Of a stretch of DNA of 64,000 nt, positions 1 to 8,905 are shown piece after piece (position 1 is the first letter of the stretch; every line of letters starts with the position of its first letter). The notes under the pieces are model-generated. The model had not been told where the DNA came from, did not search any database, and worked only from the letters and a program-made list of their open reading frames with translations. The position numbers and the translations under genes are program-made. Source of the DNA: JACKJP01 sp050249695 (GTDB lineage Bacteria > Pseudomonadota > Alphaproteobacteria > Rhizobiales > Tepidamorphaceae); NCBI GenBank assembly GCA_050249695.1, contig JBFWQA010000003.1, positions 62,001 through 126,000 of the forward strand, written 5' to 3'.

Positions 1-297
1 CGCCCCCGCGGTCGACCAGAAAAGCTTGCCGGCAAACCGGTCAAGGAGATCGCCCGGAGCCTTGGGACGGAAGACGAATGCTGGGTCGAGATCGCCGCAT
101 CTCCGATGGGATTTCCGGCAGCGTCCTGCAGATGTAGTCTTCAGGCACTCCCCGCCCGCCGGCTGCAGGCCGCGGATCTTGCCGCTTCGCTGGGTGGTGA
201 TTGCAGGATTACCATCACAGACCGGCACGGCAATGAACTCTCGGCGGCCTACCCGGTGAATGGTTCAAATTGTGATCACCCGCATGATCTCCTCTAG
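1..297 (+). CDS. C-terminal part of an unidentified protein (cut by window edge)
   Basis: Reading frame 1 is open from the first base to a TAG stop at 295-297, giving about 98 residues with no start inside the window that must be used. The composition (for example DLAASLGGD and ITITDRHGNELSAAYPV) looks like real protein rather than a shadow. The stop overlaps the start region of the next gene, as in an operon. No family was recognised. Its neighbours suggest a role in surface polysaccharide synthesis, but that is inference from context only. Confidence 0.5.
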   Translation, partial: RPRGRPEKLAGKPVKEIARSLGTEDECWVEIAASPMGFPAASCRCSLQALPARRLQAADLAASLGGDCRITITDRHGNELSAAYPVNGSNCDHPHDLL

Positions 298-1294
298 ACG
301 ACAACGCAGGTCCCTCGGCGGTGATTTCACGATCCGTCCATTCAAAGCTGGCGACGAAGATGCGATCAACGCCGGGTTCAACGCGGTATTTGGACAGAGC
401 AGGTCCATCGACGAATGGCGTCGGAAATTTCTGGACGAATCCTCGAGTCCCCGGATCATGGTTTGCCTGGATGAAGCCGGCGATGTCGTCGCACACTATG
501 GCGCGACGGTGTCCGCATTCCGGATTGACGGGCGCGGGGTTGCCGCGGGCCAAATTGTCGATTCTTATGCGGTGCGCAGAACTGACGTCGTAACCGGCCG
601 AGCCTTCATCAGGACGGCCCATGCTTTCTTCGAACACTTCTGCGGTCCAGGGCGACTAGACATCATCTATGGGTTCCCTGGCCTGAGGGCTCTTCGTCTG
701 GGCAGATTGAAACTCGGATATGACCACACCTGGCCCGTCAACGTGTGGCACGGCCCTGGATCCTCCGGCCTCGCGACAAACCTGTGGCGAAATTTAGTTG
801 ACCGCAAAAGGGACCTGCGCACCGATGATCTCGGTCAGGCCGACACATTGTGGGCAAGAGCGCACGGGCTCTATTCGCCTGGCCTTATCCGCGATCGGAA
901 ATGGATCGAGCAAAGGCGCGTGGGCATCGGCGGGAAGGTCTATCGGATCGCGACGCACTTCAGACGAGACCTACTGTCAGCCTGGGCGATATTCGAACAT
1001 ACGGCCGCTGCCACGCATATTGTGGATTTGCTTTGGGATGGCGAGAGCGTTGACTGCCTGCGAGCGTTGCTCGAACACGTTGCCGGCAGGACGATTGACG
1101 GCCGACCGAGCAGAATCCAATTGTGGGCTCCCACATCCGGCTACCTGGCCAATGCACTGCGCCATTTGAAATGGACGAATGAGATTGAGCCGCGCGGATG
1201 TCATGTCGGAATTCGTTCCTTCAATCCCTCCATTGAACCCAAACTGATCTCCAAAGGTTTTCATTACGCATTTGGCGATTCCGATCTTGCCTGA
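260..1294 (+). CDS. GNAT-like acyltransferase of a surface-glycan locus
   Basis: The 344-residue protein begins its domain with FTIRPFKAGDEDAINAGF, a typical opening of acetyl-CoA dependent GNAT proteins. It also has the YGFPGLRALRLGRLKLGY stretch seen in GNAT proteins of exopolysaccharide and lipopolysaccharide clusters. The expected role is N- or O-acylation of a sugar or amino sugar in the cytoplasm. ATG codons at 260 and 284 are both possible starts. Neither has a strong ribosome binding site, and both overlap the end of the preceding gene. The next gene combines a sugar deacetylase and a glycosyltransferase, which supports the glycan context. Substrate unknown. Confidence 0.7.
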   Translation: MVQIVITRMISSRRQRRSLGGDFTIRPFKAGDEDAINAGFNAVFGQSRSIDEWRRKFLDESSSPRIMVCLDEAGDVVAHYGATVSAFRIDGRGVAAGQIVDSYAVRRTDVVTGRAFIRTAHAFFEHFCGPGRLDIIYGFPGLRALRLGRLKLGYDHTWPVNVWHGPGSSGLATNLWRNLVDRKRDLRTDDLGQADTLWARAHGLYSPGLIRDRKWIEQRRVGIGGKVYRIATHFRRDLLSAWAIFEHTAAATHIVDLLWDGESVDCLRALLEHVAGRTIDGRPSRIQLWAPTSGYLANALRHLKWTNEIEPRGCHVGIRSFNPSIEPKLISKGFHYAFGDSDLA

Positions 1295-1370
1295 ACGCAC
1301 TAGACGCAGATCGGTACAGAAATCGATGACCAAAAGCGCCGTATCAAGATGACGTTACCGTTGGGAAAAA

Positions 1371-3101
1371 ATGAACTTTTGGCGCCGTGCCAAGTTATAC
1401 TGCCGTCGTCGTTCACGGTCAGCCAGCCACAAAGCACTTTATAGTATGACAGCACGCCGTTTCGAGGATGCTTACACACCATACGCGCTCGCCACGCTGA
1501 CAGGCGCGCGTGTCATGGTGCTTGCTCCGCATCCCGATGACGAAACTTTCGGTTGCGGCGGCGCTATTTTAAAGCACGTCGCGGCAGGCGATGATGTCAA
1601 GGTCTTGGTCCTCACCGACGGCGCGGCAAGTCAGGCCGACACAGACACTTCACGACACAAGCTTGCCGATCAACGAAAAGCAGAAGCGATACACGCGGCG
1701 CACGTACTCGGCGTCAAGGACATTGACTTCTGGATGCACCCGGACCGCGAATTGTCGTGCACCGAAGAAAGCGTGGCGAAGCTGGTATCGGCGATCACAG
1801 AGTTTGCGCCGACCTTGCTTTATGCAACCTCGCCGCACGAATTTCACCCCGATCATCGGATCTGCGCCGACCTCGCATGGGCGGCGCTGGCGCGCGTCCC
1901 CGGGCCGTGCAAGCTGGTCTTTTATGAGGTGAACAGGCCATTCAAGACTAACACGCTGATCGATATCTCGGATGTAGCCGGCATTAAGCAGAAGGCCTGC
2001 GAAGCTTATGTAAGCCAACTACGGAACATTCCCTATGACGATATCAGCCTGGCGCTGAACCGCTTTCGCGCGCTGACCGTCTCCAGCAACGCAACGCATG
2101 TGGAAGCCTTCGATGTCGTCGAACACGACCAAGTCACGGGAACCTCAATCGACAAATGGCTGCTGGATCAATTCCTGTCAGAGCGAACAAATGGCGACCG
2201 TGCCAAGGCACCTCTGGTGAGCATCGTCGTCCGCACCTTGGACAGGCCCGAATTGCTGGCCGAGGCTGTGCTAAGCATCGAGGCGCAGACCTATCGCAAC
2301 ATTGAAATCGTCGTGGTTGACGGCAGCCATGATGGTAGCGCCAGCGCTGCTCTGCCCGCTGGGGAACTGTCCGTGGGTCTCATCAAACCGACAGGACCGG
2401 GGCGTGCCGCAGCAGCCAATGCCGGACTATCCAGAGCGTCGGGAAAATATATCTGCTTACTCGATGATGACGATCTGCTGCATCCCAATCATGTGGAACG
2501 GCTGGTCGCCGCCCTTGAGGAAGGCAACGCGCGCAAAGTCGCCTTCACGGAGTGCGAAATCGGTATTTATGAGACCGACGGCAAGCGGCTCCATCTGTTG
2601 GGCGAAAGGAGGGTTTTCTCGCGCGAGGACTTCTCGCGTGATCTGTTGCTCAACGACAATTACATCCCGATCATGTCGGTGATGTTTGCCAGCGAATGCG
2701 CCCAGGAGATTGGTGGCTTCGACGAGTCCTTGGACCATTTCGAGGACTGGGACTTCTGGATTCGGCTATCAGCCCGAGAAGGGTTTCACAAGATCAGCGG
2801 CGTGAGTTGCGAATACAGATTACTGAAGACACGGACGACCGTGGACGCTCTTGACGAAACGATCGACGACCGAATCGCGATCTACAGAAAATATCCCGAA
2901 CATTGGACCCTTGAGGAGGCTGTCCGACATGCTTGGAAACGCATCAACCGCTTGGAGGCGGATCTTAAGGAGTCGCTGAACAGAAACGCCGTCCATTTCC
3001 CTCCTTTGGCGGAGGAGGCGGAGGCGGTCCCCGTAAGGAAGCGCCAACGGCCGCTGCGCAGGATCGCCCGAGCCCTCGTAAGACCACTGCGCAAGCATTG
3101 A
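1371..3101 (+). CDS. PIG-L family deacetylase fused to family 2 glycosyltransferase
   Basis: This 576-residue protein has two catalytic parts. Residues about 46-240 form a PIG-L/LmbE zinc deacetylase with the signature HPDDE at 54-58 and a downstream HPDHR motif. Residues from about 281 form a GT-A fold family 2 glycosyltransferase opening with PLVSIVVRTLDRPELL and carrying an acidic DDDD run at 365-368 for nucleotide-sugar and metal binding. The C-terminal about 40 residues are rich in Arg and Lys. A GGGAAAA sequence precedes the ATG. The likely role is to deacetylate an N-acetylhexosamine intermediate and add a sugar during glycan assembly at the inner membrane. Acceptor and donor are unknown. 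Confidence 0.85.
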   Translation: MNFWRRAKLYCRRRSRSASHKALYSMTARRFEDAYTPYALATLTGARVMVLAPHPDDETFGCGGAILKHVAAGDDVKVLVLTDGAASQADTDTSRHKLADQRKAEAIHAAHVLGVKDIDFWMHPDRELSCTEESVAKLVSAITEFAPTLLYATSPHEFHPDHRICADLAWAALARVPGPCKLVFYEVNRPFKTNTLIDISDVAGIKQKACEAYVSQLRNIPYDDISLALNRFRALTVSSNATHVEAFDVVEHDQVTGTSIDKWLLDQFLSERTNGDRAKAPLVSIVVRTLDRPELLAEAVLSIEAQTYRNIEIVVVDGSHDGSASAALPAGELSVGLIKPTGPGRAAAANAGLSRASGKYICLLDDDDLLHPNHVERLVAALEEGNARKVAFTECEIGIYETDGKRLHLLGERRVFSREDFSRDLLLNDNYIPIMSVMFASECAQEIGGFDESLDHFEDWDFWIRLSAREGFHKISGVSCEYRLLKTRTTVDALDETIDDRIAIYRKYPEHWTLEEAVRHAWKRINRLEADLKESLNRNAVHFPPLAEEAEAVPVRKRQRPLRRIARALVRPLRKH

Positions 3102-3317
3102 GACTGAAGGAGCGCCCGGCCACAACGATACCCGGTCAAATTGACGGGGTACTTCAAATAGCCCTCGCGGCGAAGATTGGGTGGGGGCGGACGCAACCGT
3201 AGATCGAATAAAAAGGCCGGCGATTTATGCGCACAGGAGCGCGAATGAATCATTCATTTCACTCAGTTGTCTATCTTCAAAATACAAAAAGAAATATAAA
3301 CTGCAAACGAGTCTCTT
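3102..3317. other. AT-rich intergenic region with an imperfect palindrome
   Basis: No gene was found between the converging glycan gene and the monooxygenase. Positions 3129-3151 hold an inverted repeat whose arms are TACCC and GTCAA on the left and TTGAC and GGGTA on the right, interrupted by one G-G mismatch. It could act as a bidirectional terminator or a binding site. Positions 3240-3330 are clearly richer in A and T than the surroundings. Confidence 0.4.
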
Positions 3318-4937
3318 TTACTTTTTCGTTAGAACAAATCCCTGAAAATTATTTCTAACGACGTCATTGCAAATCGCTCGATAGCGACCAACTCCCCCGG
3401 CATATGGCAGAAAAATATTTGGCTTTCCTTCGACATTTGCACCAGAGTACCAGGATTGGGCACGGGTATACACAGTCTCTGCAGCGGCGCGCTGCACTTC
3501 CAATTGCCATTCAGCCTCGGCTTCTTTGGTAGCCTCCATTTTCGAGACACCCATCTCCCGCAGCTTCGTCAGACAATCTGCAATCCATTCCACGTGTTGC
3601 TCGATCGAAATCACCACATTGCTTAAGACCGACGGACTGCCGGGCCCGGTTATGAAGAATAAATTTGGGAAGTTGGCAGCCATGATTCCGAGATAGCATG
3701 TGGGGCCGTTTTGCCATGCCTCTGATAGGGATCGTCTGCCGGCGCCTCGAATATCGATATGCTTTAGAGCACCGGTGAACGCGTCATAACCCGTGGCGAA
3801 TACCATGACATCCAGATCATAAAAGGCATTCTCTGTTCGTAAACCGGCGGCGGTCATTTCAACAATCGGCGCTTCCCTCAGATCCACAAGCGTCACATTT
3901 TCGCGATTGAACGTTTCATAATAATTGGTGCCAACGCATATACGCTTGGAAAAGATAGGATAGCTCCGCGGCGTCAGTCTTTCGGCGACTTCGGGATTCC
4001 TGACCGTTTCCCGAATTCGTTGCCGTACAAAAGCACCCGCCGTTTCGTTGGCATCGTCACTGGTCACCAAGTCACTGAAGACCCAGGTGAATTCCGGCCC
4101 GCCCCGTTCCCACGCCTTGGCGTAGATTTCCTCGCGCTCCGTCGGGGAAACCGCCAGCGCCGATTTCTGCGGAACTTTCATGAATGAACCGGTGGCCGAT
4201 TTTTCTTTTGCGATACGCCGGAAATCGCGGAAATTGGCTTTCCAATGCAGCTTTTGTTCGTCGCTGATCGCCGCGTTGCGCGCCGGAACAACATAAGCTG
4301 GCGTCCTTTGAAACACATAAAGCTGCCCAGCTTCCTCGGCGAGCTCTGGAATAATCTGAACACCCGAGGAGCCAGTGCCCAACACGCCCACTTTTTTTCC
4401 TTTGAGGTCGGGACGATTGCTGGGCCAGTTCGCGGTATGCAATGTCGTTCCGTCGAAGCTCTGCATGCCCGCGATTTTGGGCAGGTGAGCGTCCGACAGG
4501 CAGCCCGTCGCCATGATGCAGAAGCGGCTGCGGATCTTGCCGCCCTGCTCTGTTCGCAACAGCCAGTGATCGTCCTGATCTTGAAAATGGGCTGAAACGA
4601 TACGGGTGTTCAATTGCACGTCACGGCGCAGGTCGAACCTGTCTGCGACGTAATTGATGTAGTGCAGGATATCGTCCCGAGGCGAAAAGCGTTCCGTCCA
4701 GTCCCATTCCTCTTCCAGATCTTCAGAGAAAGAATAGCAATATTGAAGACTCTCCACGTCGCACCGCAATCCGGGATAGCGGTTGCGCAACCACGTGCCG
4801 CCGATATCGCTCTCGGCATCGAAGGCCTTCACCGAAAAGCTCAGGTCGCGCAGTTTCTTGACCAGATAAAGTCCCGCAAATCCTGCGCCAACAACTGCCA
4901 CATCGAGTTGTATGACGTCTTGTTCCATTCCAGTCAT
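3318..4937 (-). CDS. Flavin monooxygenase, type I Baeyer-Villiger class
   Basis: The 539-residue protein has an N-terminal FAD-binding GAGFAG (17-22), an NADPH-binding GTGSSG (187-192) and, between them, FDGTTLHTANWP (161-172). That sequence fits the FxGxxxHxxxWP fingerprint of type I Baeyer-Villiger monooxygenases. A FATGYDAFTG motif follows near residue 380. Such enzymes insert one oxygen atom next to a ketone to give an ester or lactone, using NADPH and O2, in the cytoplasm. The start at 4937 has a GAGGT ribosome binding site. The gene stands alone on the minus strand, separated from the TetR gene by about 830 bases. No esterase or lactonase, the usual next step, is present nearby. Confidence 0.9.
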   Translation of the reverse strand: MTGMEQDVIQLDVAVVGAGFAGLYLVKKLRDLSFSVKAFDAESDIGGTWLRNRYPGLRCDVESLQYCYSFSEDLEEEWDWTERFSPRDDILHYINYVADRFDLRRDVQLNTRIVSAHFQDQDDHWLLRTEQGGKIRSRFCIMATGCLSDAHLPKIAGMQSFDGTTLHTANWPSNRPDLKGKKVGVLGTGSSGVQIIPELAEEAGQLYVFQRTPAYVVPARNAAISDEQKLHWKANFRDFRRIAKEKSATGSFMKVPQKSALAVSPTEREEIYAKAWERGGPEFTWVFSDLVTSDDANETAGAFVRQRIRETVRNPEVAERLTPRSYPIFSKRICVGTNYYETFNRENVTLVDLREAPIVEMTAAGLRTENAFYDLDVMVFATGYDAFTGALKHIDIRGAGRRSLSEAWQNGPTCYLGIMAANFPNLFFITGPGSPSVLSNVVISIEQHVEWIADCLTKLREMGVSKMEATKEAEAEWQLEVQRAAAETVYTRAQSWYSGANVEGKPNIFLPYAGGVGRYRAICNDVVRNNFQGFVLTKK

Positions 4938-5415
4938 TTCAGTTTACCTCTAAGCCACCCACAGCGTGCGGGCCGCCAACGCGGCCCTGCTGCAATTGGC
5001 CAGTCGCCTCATTGGCTTCCGAAGGCGCGCCAATGTCATGGCGACATCTGGCATGCCGGTGCTTCCGGCCAGGTCTGCGGATGTCCTCAAATCCGTAAGC
5101 TCCCCGACAAACTCATCGATTTCCGCCGCCCCAAGGAGAAGGCCGGCACCCGCATCCTGCAGCGCCGCCGAACAGGCCGATCACATCCAGATTCACCCAA
5201 TGCCTATAAGGTCACGCCGAACCGAGGGGTTTGTCCGCATCCAACGGCGACCAACTGGCGGTTGTGACCCTCTTCTCGGGTCGTTTCGGCGCCACCCGCC
5301 GGATTTTCGGGATGATCCACGCCTGCAATGATAGCCCCCCCGGAACCGCGGCAAGATTGGATAGCGCAACCGGATTCCGAGATCGCCGCGCGAACAAATC
5401 AGACCGCCAAACTTA

Positions 5416-5451
5416 TTTTTGAAAATTGACTCGAATTTCGATTTAGGTCAA
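5416..5451. promoter_or_regulatory. Putative operator, copy 1 of 3
   Basis: The left half reads TTTTTGAAAATTGACTC (5416-5432). TTGAC at 5426-5430 and GTCAA at 5447-5451 form an inverted repeat with a 16-base spacer. The same element recurs at 5579-5614 and 16343-16378 with no gaps in alignment. It lies about 315 bases upstream of the TetR start. Binding by the TetR protein is an inference. Confidence 0.5.
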
Positions 5452-5578
5452 GTCATTTGCAGCTTCCCGAGGTCCTCCGATCTTACTCCTCCGGCCGGTT
5501 CTTGGAGCGGTCGGAACCGGCTTGCTGCTGCGGGGCGGCACCGAAATCATCTTACCAACGCCGCGCCCCGAACCCGTG

Positions 5579-5614
5579 TTTTCGAAAATTGACTCTATAT
5601 TTAATATATGTAAC
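5579..5614. promoter_or_regulatory. Putative operator, copy 2 of 3
   Basis: TTTTCGAAAATTGACTC (5579-5595) matches the copy at 16343 exactly over 17 bases. The right half is weaker: GTAAC at 5610-5614 stands where the other copies have GTCAA. It is about 155 bases upstream of the tetR start, a position fitting autoregulation. Confidence 0.5.
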
Positions 5615-5766
5615 GAAAACGCCTCAAATCTCTTCGCGCGCGCGGATTTTGCTTCGCGGCACGAATTTCGTTATACCCGTTTGGCGTTAAAGTGTGCCGA
5701 TTGGCCGAGAGAACGCGGTATGTTTCTCGCAAAATGTCCCCTGAAATCTAACGAAAAAAGCAGCCG

Positions 5767-6369
5767 TTGACCGCGTCCAAGAAACCAACGAAATCGCAAA
5801 TGACCCGCGAGCGGATCATTGCTGCCGCCGCCAAAGTTGTCGCCAGGGACGGCTATCAGAAAACGTCGATCTCGAAAATTGCCGCCGAAGCGAGGATCGC
5901 TTCGGGATCGATATATTATTACTACGCCAACCGGGAGGAATTGCTCAGCGAACTTCTGCCGACTTTGGGAAGGGACTTGATCCGCTACATCCAGGACCGC
6001 GTGTCGCATCTTCCCTGGGGGTCCGCTCGCGAGCTTGCGGGATTCGATGCATATTTCGACTATCTCAATGAATACCCCGAGTTCTACAGGGTATTTACCG
6101 AGGCGCAAGTTTATGTGCCAGGCGCCTATGAGCGCCTCCTGAAATGGATCGTGAAAAATTACATCCACAATCTCGAGGATCAAAGCAAATACGGCTCGCT
6201 CAAGGTCGAGAAGGAGGACTACGAAACACTCGCCTTTATGCTGGCCGGCATACGAAACTATGCAAGCCAAATGCTCAACGCCGCACACGGGGATCGGGAA
6301 GCGGCCTTGAAACGTATGCGCCGAATCTATGCTCAGTTTCTGGTGGAAGGCATCTTCAAGGAAGAGTAG
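5767..6369 (+). CDS. TetR family transcriptional regulator
   Basis: The 200-residue protein opens with a TetR DNA-binding domain: a helix at TRERIIAAAAKVVARDGY, then the helix-turn-helix TSISKIAAEARIASGSIYYY (about 33-52). The C-terminal part is a ligand-sensing domain rich in aromatic residues. The first start is TTG at 5767; ATG at 5800 (residue 12) is an alternative just before the first helix. The gene converges with the nine-gene catabolic operon and follows two copies of a repeated palindromic element. A third copy between the alcohol and aldehyde dehydrogenase genes suggests that it controls the pathway. The effector is probably an acyl-CoA or pathway intermediate (inference). Confidence 0.9.
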   Translation: MTASKKPTKSQMTRERIIAAAAKVVARDGYQKTSISKIAAEARIASGSIYYYYANREELLSELLPTLGRDLIRYIQDRVSHLPWGSARELAGFDAYFDYLNEYPEFYRVFTEAQVYVPGAYERLLKWIVKNYIHNLEDQSKYGSLKVEKEDYETLAFMLAGIRNYASQMLNAAHGDREAALKRMRRIYAQFLVEGIFKEE

Positions 6370-6437
6370 GCCGTATTGGCGACACGGCGCCTCGGGAACC
6401 GCTCTCGCCCTGCCCGCCGACGGCCCCGCGGGCACGC

Positions 6438-7820
6438 CTAAAGCGGTTCGCACGGACGCCAGCTAAACAGAAATTTCGGATTGGCGACTGAGAGACGCAT
6501 TCTCGCGGTACTCCAAGCATATAGCTTGATCTGATCTTCGGCTTCACGCCACAGACCACTGCGAATAAGGCGATGGACATCCTCGCTTTCCGCCGCACCT
6601 ATGGGTTCCCGCAATCGCTTTTCCAGCTCCATCTGAGCAGGTTCAAATTGGGCCTGCCGCAGAATCATTCCGACGATTCTCGCCGCGATCTTGAGCTCAA
6701 GCTGTTGCTTGGGCGAGGTGACGGCAGTCAGATCTCTGACCGTCGACCGGACGGCGTCGGCAAGAACGCCTGCGCTGGCCCGCCCATGAATCATGCTTTC
6801 CGATAGATCGTCCGACATTTGCATTTGAGATGGGGGAGAACCGTAAAGCAGATGAAGCAATTGCCATTCCAGTTCGCATGCGCGCCGCCCAAGAACCGCC
6901 AATTCGATCGACTTCTCTTTGCCGCTGATATGCAGATCTGCCTGCTCCAGACAGATGACGCCCCATTTCAGCGTGCTGAGGACATTCCACCAGCGCAGCG
7001 CTCCGCGCTCGAGCGGACGCCCGCCCGCAGCCTCGTACCCCGCAAAAAAATCATCGAGGCTGCCAAAGCCCCCCACCGGCTTTTCGCCGCCGAAACGCCA
7101 GTCCTCCAGACATAGCCACGCCAAATCCTCAAGCGGATCGCCGAGCTTGGCCATTTCCCAATCCAGCACCGCGGCAATGCCTTCGGCACTGACCAGAAAG
7201 TTCCCGAGACGGAAATCACCGTGAAGAACCGCAGGACCGCCAGCGGTCGCGGCCGGACGGTTGTGGTGGAGCCAATCCATTGCGAGCTCAAAGGCGGGCC
7301 GCGACTCCCCGATGCGGTCGAGCACGCCGCGATAATATTCGAGGGGATCGCGATAGCCGGGCATATCGCCAGGCGGCACCTCGATTGAATGAATGCGGGC
7401 AAGTATCTGTCCGCATTCAAAGGCCAGCGCGCCCCTGACGTTATCGAGTGCGGGATGGGTCAACACATATTGCGGCTCGGCATTGCCTTGAACGCGCGCC
7501 ATCACGATGGCGCTCGCTCCCAACGCGGCGCTGTCGAAGCTGGTGGCGACAATTTCGGGCACCGGCACACCCAGCCCCGCCGCACGGCGCATCAGGAAGG
7601 CTTCACGCTCCATGACCCCCGGCTCGGCCGAGGGTGGATCGCGCCGGACAATGAGATCCCTCTTGACGCCCCCGGGCAGACCCAGGGTGAAAGACCATAT
7701 CTCACGCGAAGCGCCGCCCGCCATCTTGCGCAAGTCGGTAATATCGACTTCGGCCAATCCCAGCCTGCCAGCCAGAAATTCGGCGAGGGCAGATTCAAGT
7801 TCAACGGAGACACTTGGCAC
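6438..7820 (-). CDS. Phosphotransferase (APH-fold kinase) with extra C-terminal helical domain
   Basis: The 460-residue protein has the APH/choline kinase-like fold: a Brenner-type catalytic HGDFRLGNFL (H200, D202) and the metal-binding DWEMAKLGDP (D220). These place it among phosphotransferases that occur with acyl-CoA dehydrogenase and CoA-ligase genes (ACAD10-type kinase domain), which are thought to phosphorylate hydroxy-acid or hydroxyacyl substrates. Residues about 330-440 are helical and resemble the DUF6285 domain often encoded beside these kinases; here it appears fused. The start is GTG at 7820. It is the last gene of the leftward operon, 14 bases after the preceding stop. The substrate is not known. 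Confidence 0.8.
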   Translation of the reverse strand: MPSVSVELESALAEFLAGRLGLAEVDITDLRKMAGGASREIWSFTLGLPGGVKRDLIVRRDPPSAEPGVMEREAFLMRRAAGLGVPVPEIVATSFDSAALGASAIVMARVQGNAEPQYVLTHPALDNVRGALAFECGQILARIHSIEVPPGDMPGYRDPLEYYRGVLDRIGESRPAFELAMDWLHHNRPAATAGGPAVLHGDFRLGNFLVSAEGIAAVLDWEMAKLGDPLEDLAWLCLEDWRFGGEKPVGGFGSLDDFFAGYEAAGGRPLERGALRWWNVLSTLKWGVICLEQADLHISGKEKSIELAVLGRRACELEWQLLHLLYGSPPSQMQMSDDLSESMIHGRASAGVLADAVRSTVRDLTAVTSPKQQLELKIAARIVGMILRQAQFEPAQMELEKRLREPIGAAESEDVHRLIRSGLWREAEDQIKLYAWSTARMRLSVANPKFLFSWRPCEPL

Positions 7821-7834
7821 GACGGAAGGCGCTC

Positions 7835-8905
7835 TCAGGCGGTCGAGCCGGCGGGCGCCAGTTTTCTTGGCCGATAATCATATTTGCTGCTGCGGGTGAT
7901 GCCGCCTTCGAGGTCGGCAAAACATTCTTCGCCACCGTTCAAGCGCACCCGCATCAGGTGGCCGAACAGATGCATGGACTGCTTGGCCAGAATCTCCTCG
8001 GTGGGCTGATTCATATCGATCCTGTCCGCCTCGATGAACATGTCACCCCGGTCGCGCCCCTGCCAGCCGCCATAGCCGATACCACCCAGATAGCCACGCA
8101 GCCGGCGTTCCACATACTCGATCTTATAGACACGGCCCTCGGTATCAGCGACCTGCACCTCACCTCCCAACATGTCGCGCGTACCTGGCGCCATTTTCAG
8201 GTCATGCCCCACCGCAACGAGCTTTCGCCGCCCCTCGGCACTCGTCACAGCACCGTCAAAATAGGCGATGGAGCCGTCACGGGACTCCACCATGATGAAG
8301 CAGATTTCTACATTTTCGAATTGATGCTGGAGCCAAAGCAAGAGCCCCTGCCCCTCGCGCGGACGCCGAACCCCCCAGGAGCGGTCTCGGGAAACCAGCA
8401 ACCGGCCGGTGTCCAATGCCCTGCCGTCAATTTCAACGATGCCCTCGGCTTTGCCGAGCTGGACATAATGCGCGTGATTGGTGCCCTCCCCATTTTCATT
8501 GCCGAACTCGAACTGGTCATATTCGACCGGCGACCATCGCGCATTGAAGGTGAGATCCCAGGCAATCCCCGCCGGATTTTCTTCCATGATAAGCCGCCAA
8601 GTCTCTTGCGGCTTGATAATTTCCAGCCTGAGCGGCCCGATTTGGGGATCTGCATAGTCATCGTCTGTCGTCCGACGGGCAAGCCGCAATATGCGTTGCT
8701 CTTTGTCGTGAAGCAGGTAGCTGATGGAATCCATCCGGGCGGTGGTACGATAGGATCCAAGGCCGATTCCGAACATCAGATTGCCTTTCTCGGCGTGGAT
8801 GTTCCAATAAAGCCTGTCAATCCAATGCGGCGTATCCACGAAGGGCTTGATGATCGGATAGGGGGTCTGGTGGATAAAATAATCATCCCATGAAGTGATG
8901 GTCAT
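7835..8905 (-). CDS. Lipocalin-like protein (DUF7064/CrtC-like), function unknown
   Basis: The start is taken as the ATG at 8905, which overlaps the stop of the upstream CoA ligase as ATGA and opens with MTITSWDDYFIHQTPYPI. The 356-residue product has no signal peptide or membrane span. It has many Trp, Tyr and His residues in strand-like segments, resembling the DUF7064 proteins related to the hydroxyneurosporene synthase/AttH lipocalin fold. Relatives accompany APH-type kinases and CoA ligases in degradation clusters, as here. A hydratase or ligand-binding role on a hydrophobic substrate is possible, but no activity can be claimed from sequence. Confidence 0.7.
   Translation of the reverse strand: MTITSWDDYFIHQTPYPIIKPFVDTPHWIDRLYWNIHAEKGNLMFGIGLGSYRTTARMDSISYLLHDKEQRILRLARRTTDDDYADPQIGPLRLEIIKPQETWRLIMEENPAGIAWDLTFNARWSPVEYDQFEFGNENGEGTNHAHYVQLGKAEGIVEIDGRALDTGRLLVSRDRSWGVRRPREGQGLLLWLQHQFENVEICFIMVESRDGSIAYFDGAVTSAEGRRKLVAVGHDLKMAPGTRDMLGGEVQVADTEGRVYKIEYVERRLRGYLGGIGYGGWQGRDRGDMFIEADRIDMNQPTEEILAKQSMHLFGHLMRVRLNGGEECFADLEGGITRSSKYDYRPRKLAPAGSTA

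Larger units (their letters stand above)
4938..5766. other. Long intergenic region with two copies of a regulatory element
   Basis: About 830 bases lie between the monooxygenase and the TetR gene. Frames on both strands in 4966-5400 are open for 60-120 codons, but none resembles a known protein and none has convincing translation signals, so no gene is called; a decayed gene is possible. The last 350 bases become AT-rich and contain the two elements listed at 5416-5451 and 5579-5614. Confidence 0.5.

Noticed and set aside
4614..5331. Plus-strand frames running from the monooxygenase 5' end into the intergenic region
   Set aside because: The first part is antisense to the monooxygenase, and the rest matches nothing known and has no translation signals; a decayed gene cannot be excluded.
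5671..6453. 260-codon minus-strand frame across the TetR gene
   Set aside because: The plus strand encodes a complete TetR helix-turn-helix protein of normal length.
7814..8893. 359-codon plus-strand frame opposite the lipocalin-like gene
   Set aside because: A shadow of high-GC codon use; the minus-strand gene is coupled to its neighbours by ATGA overlap.
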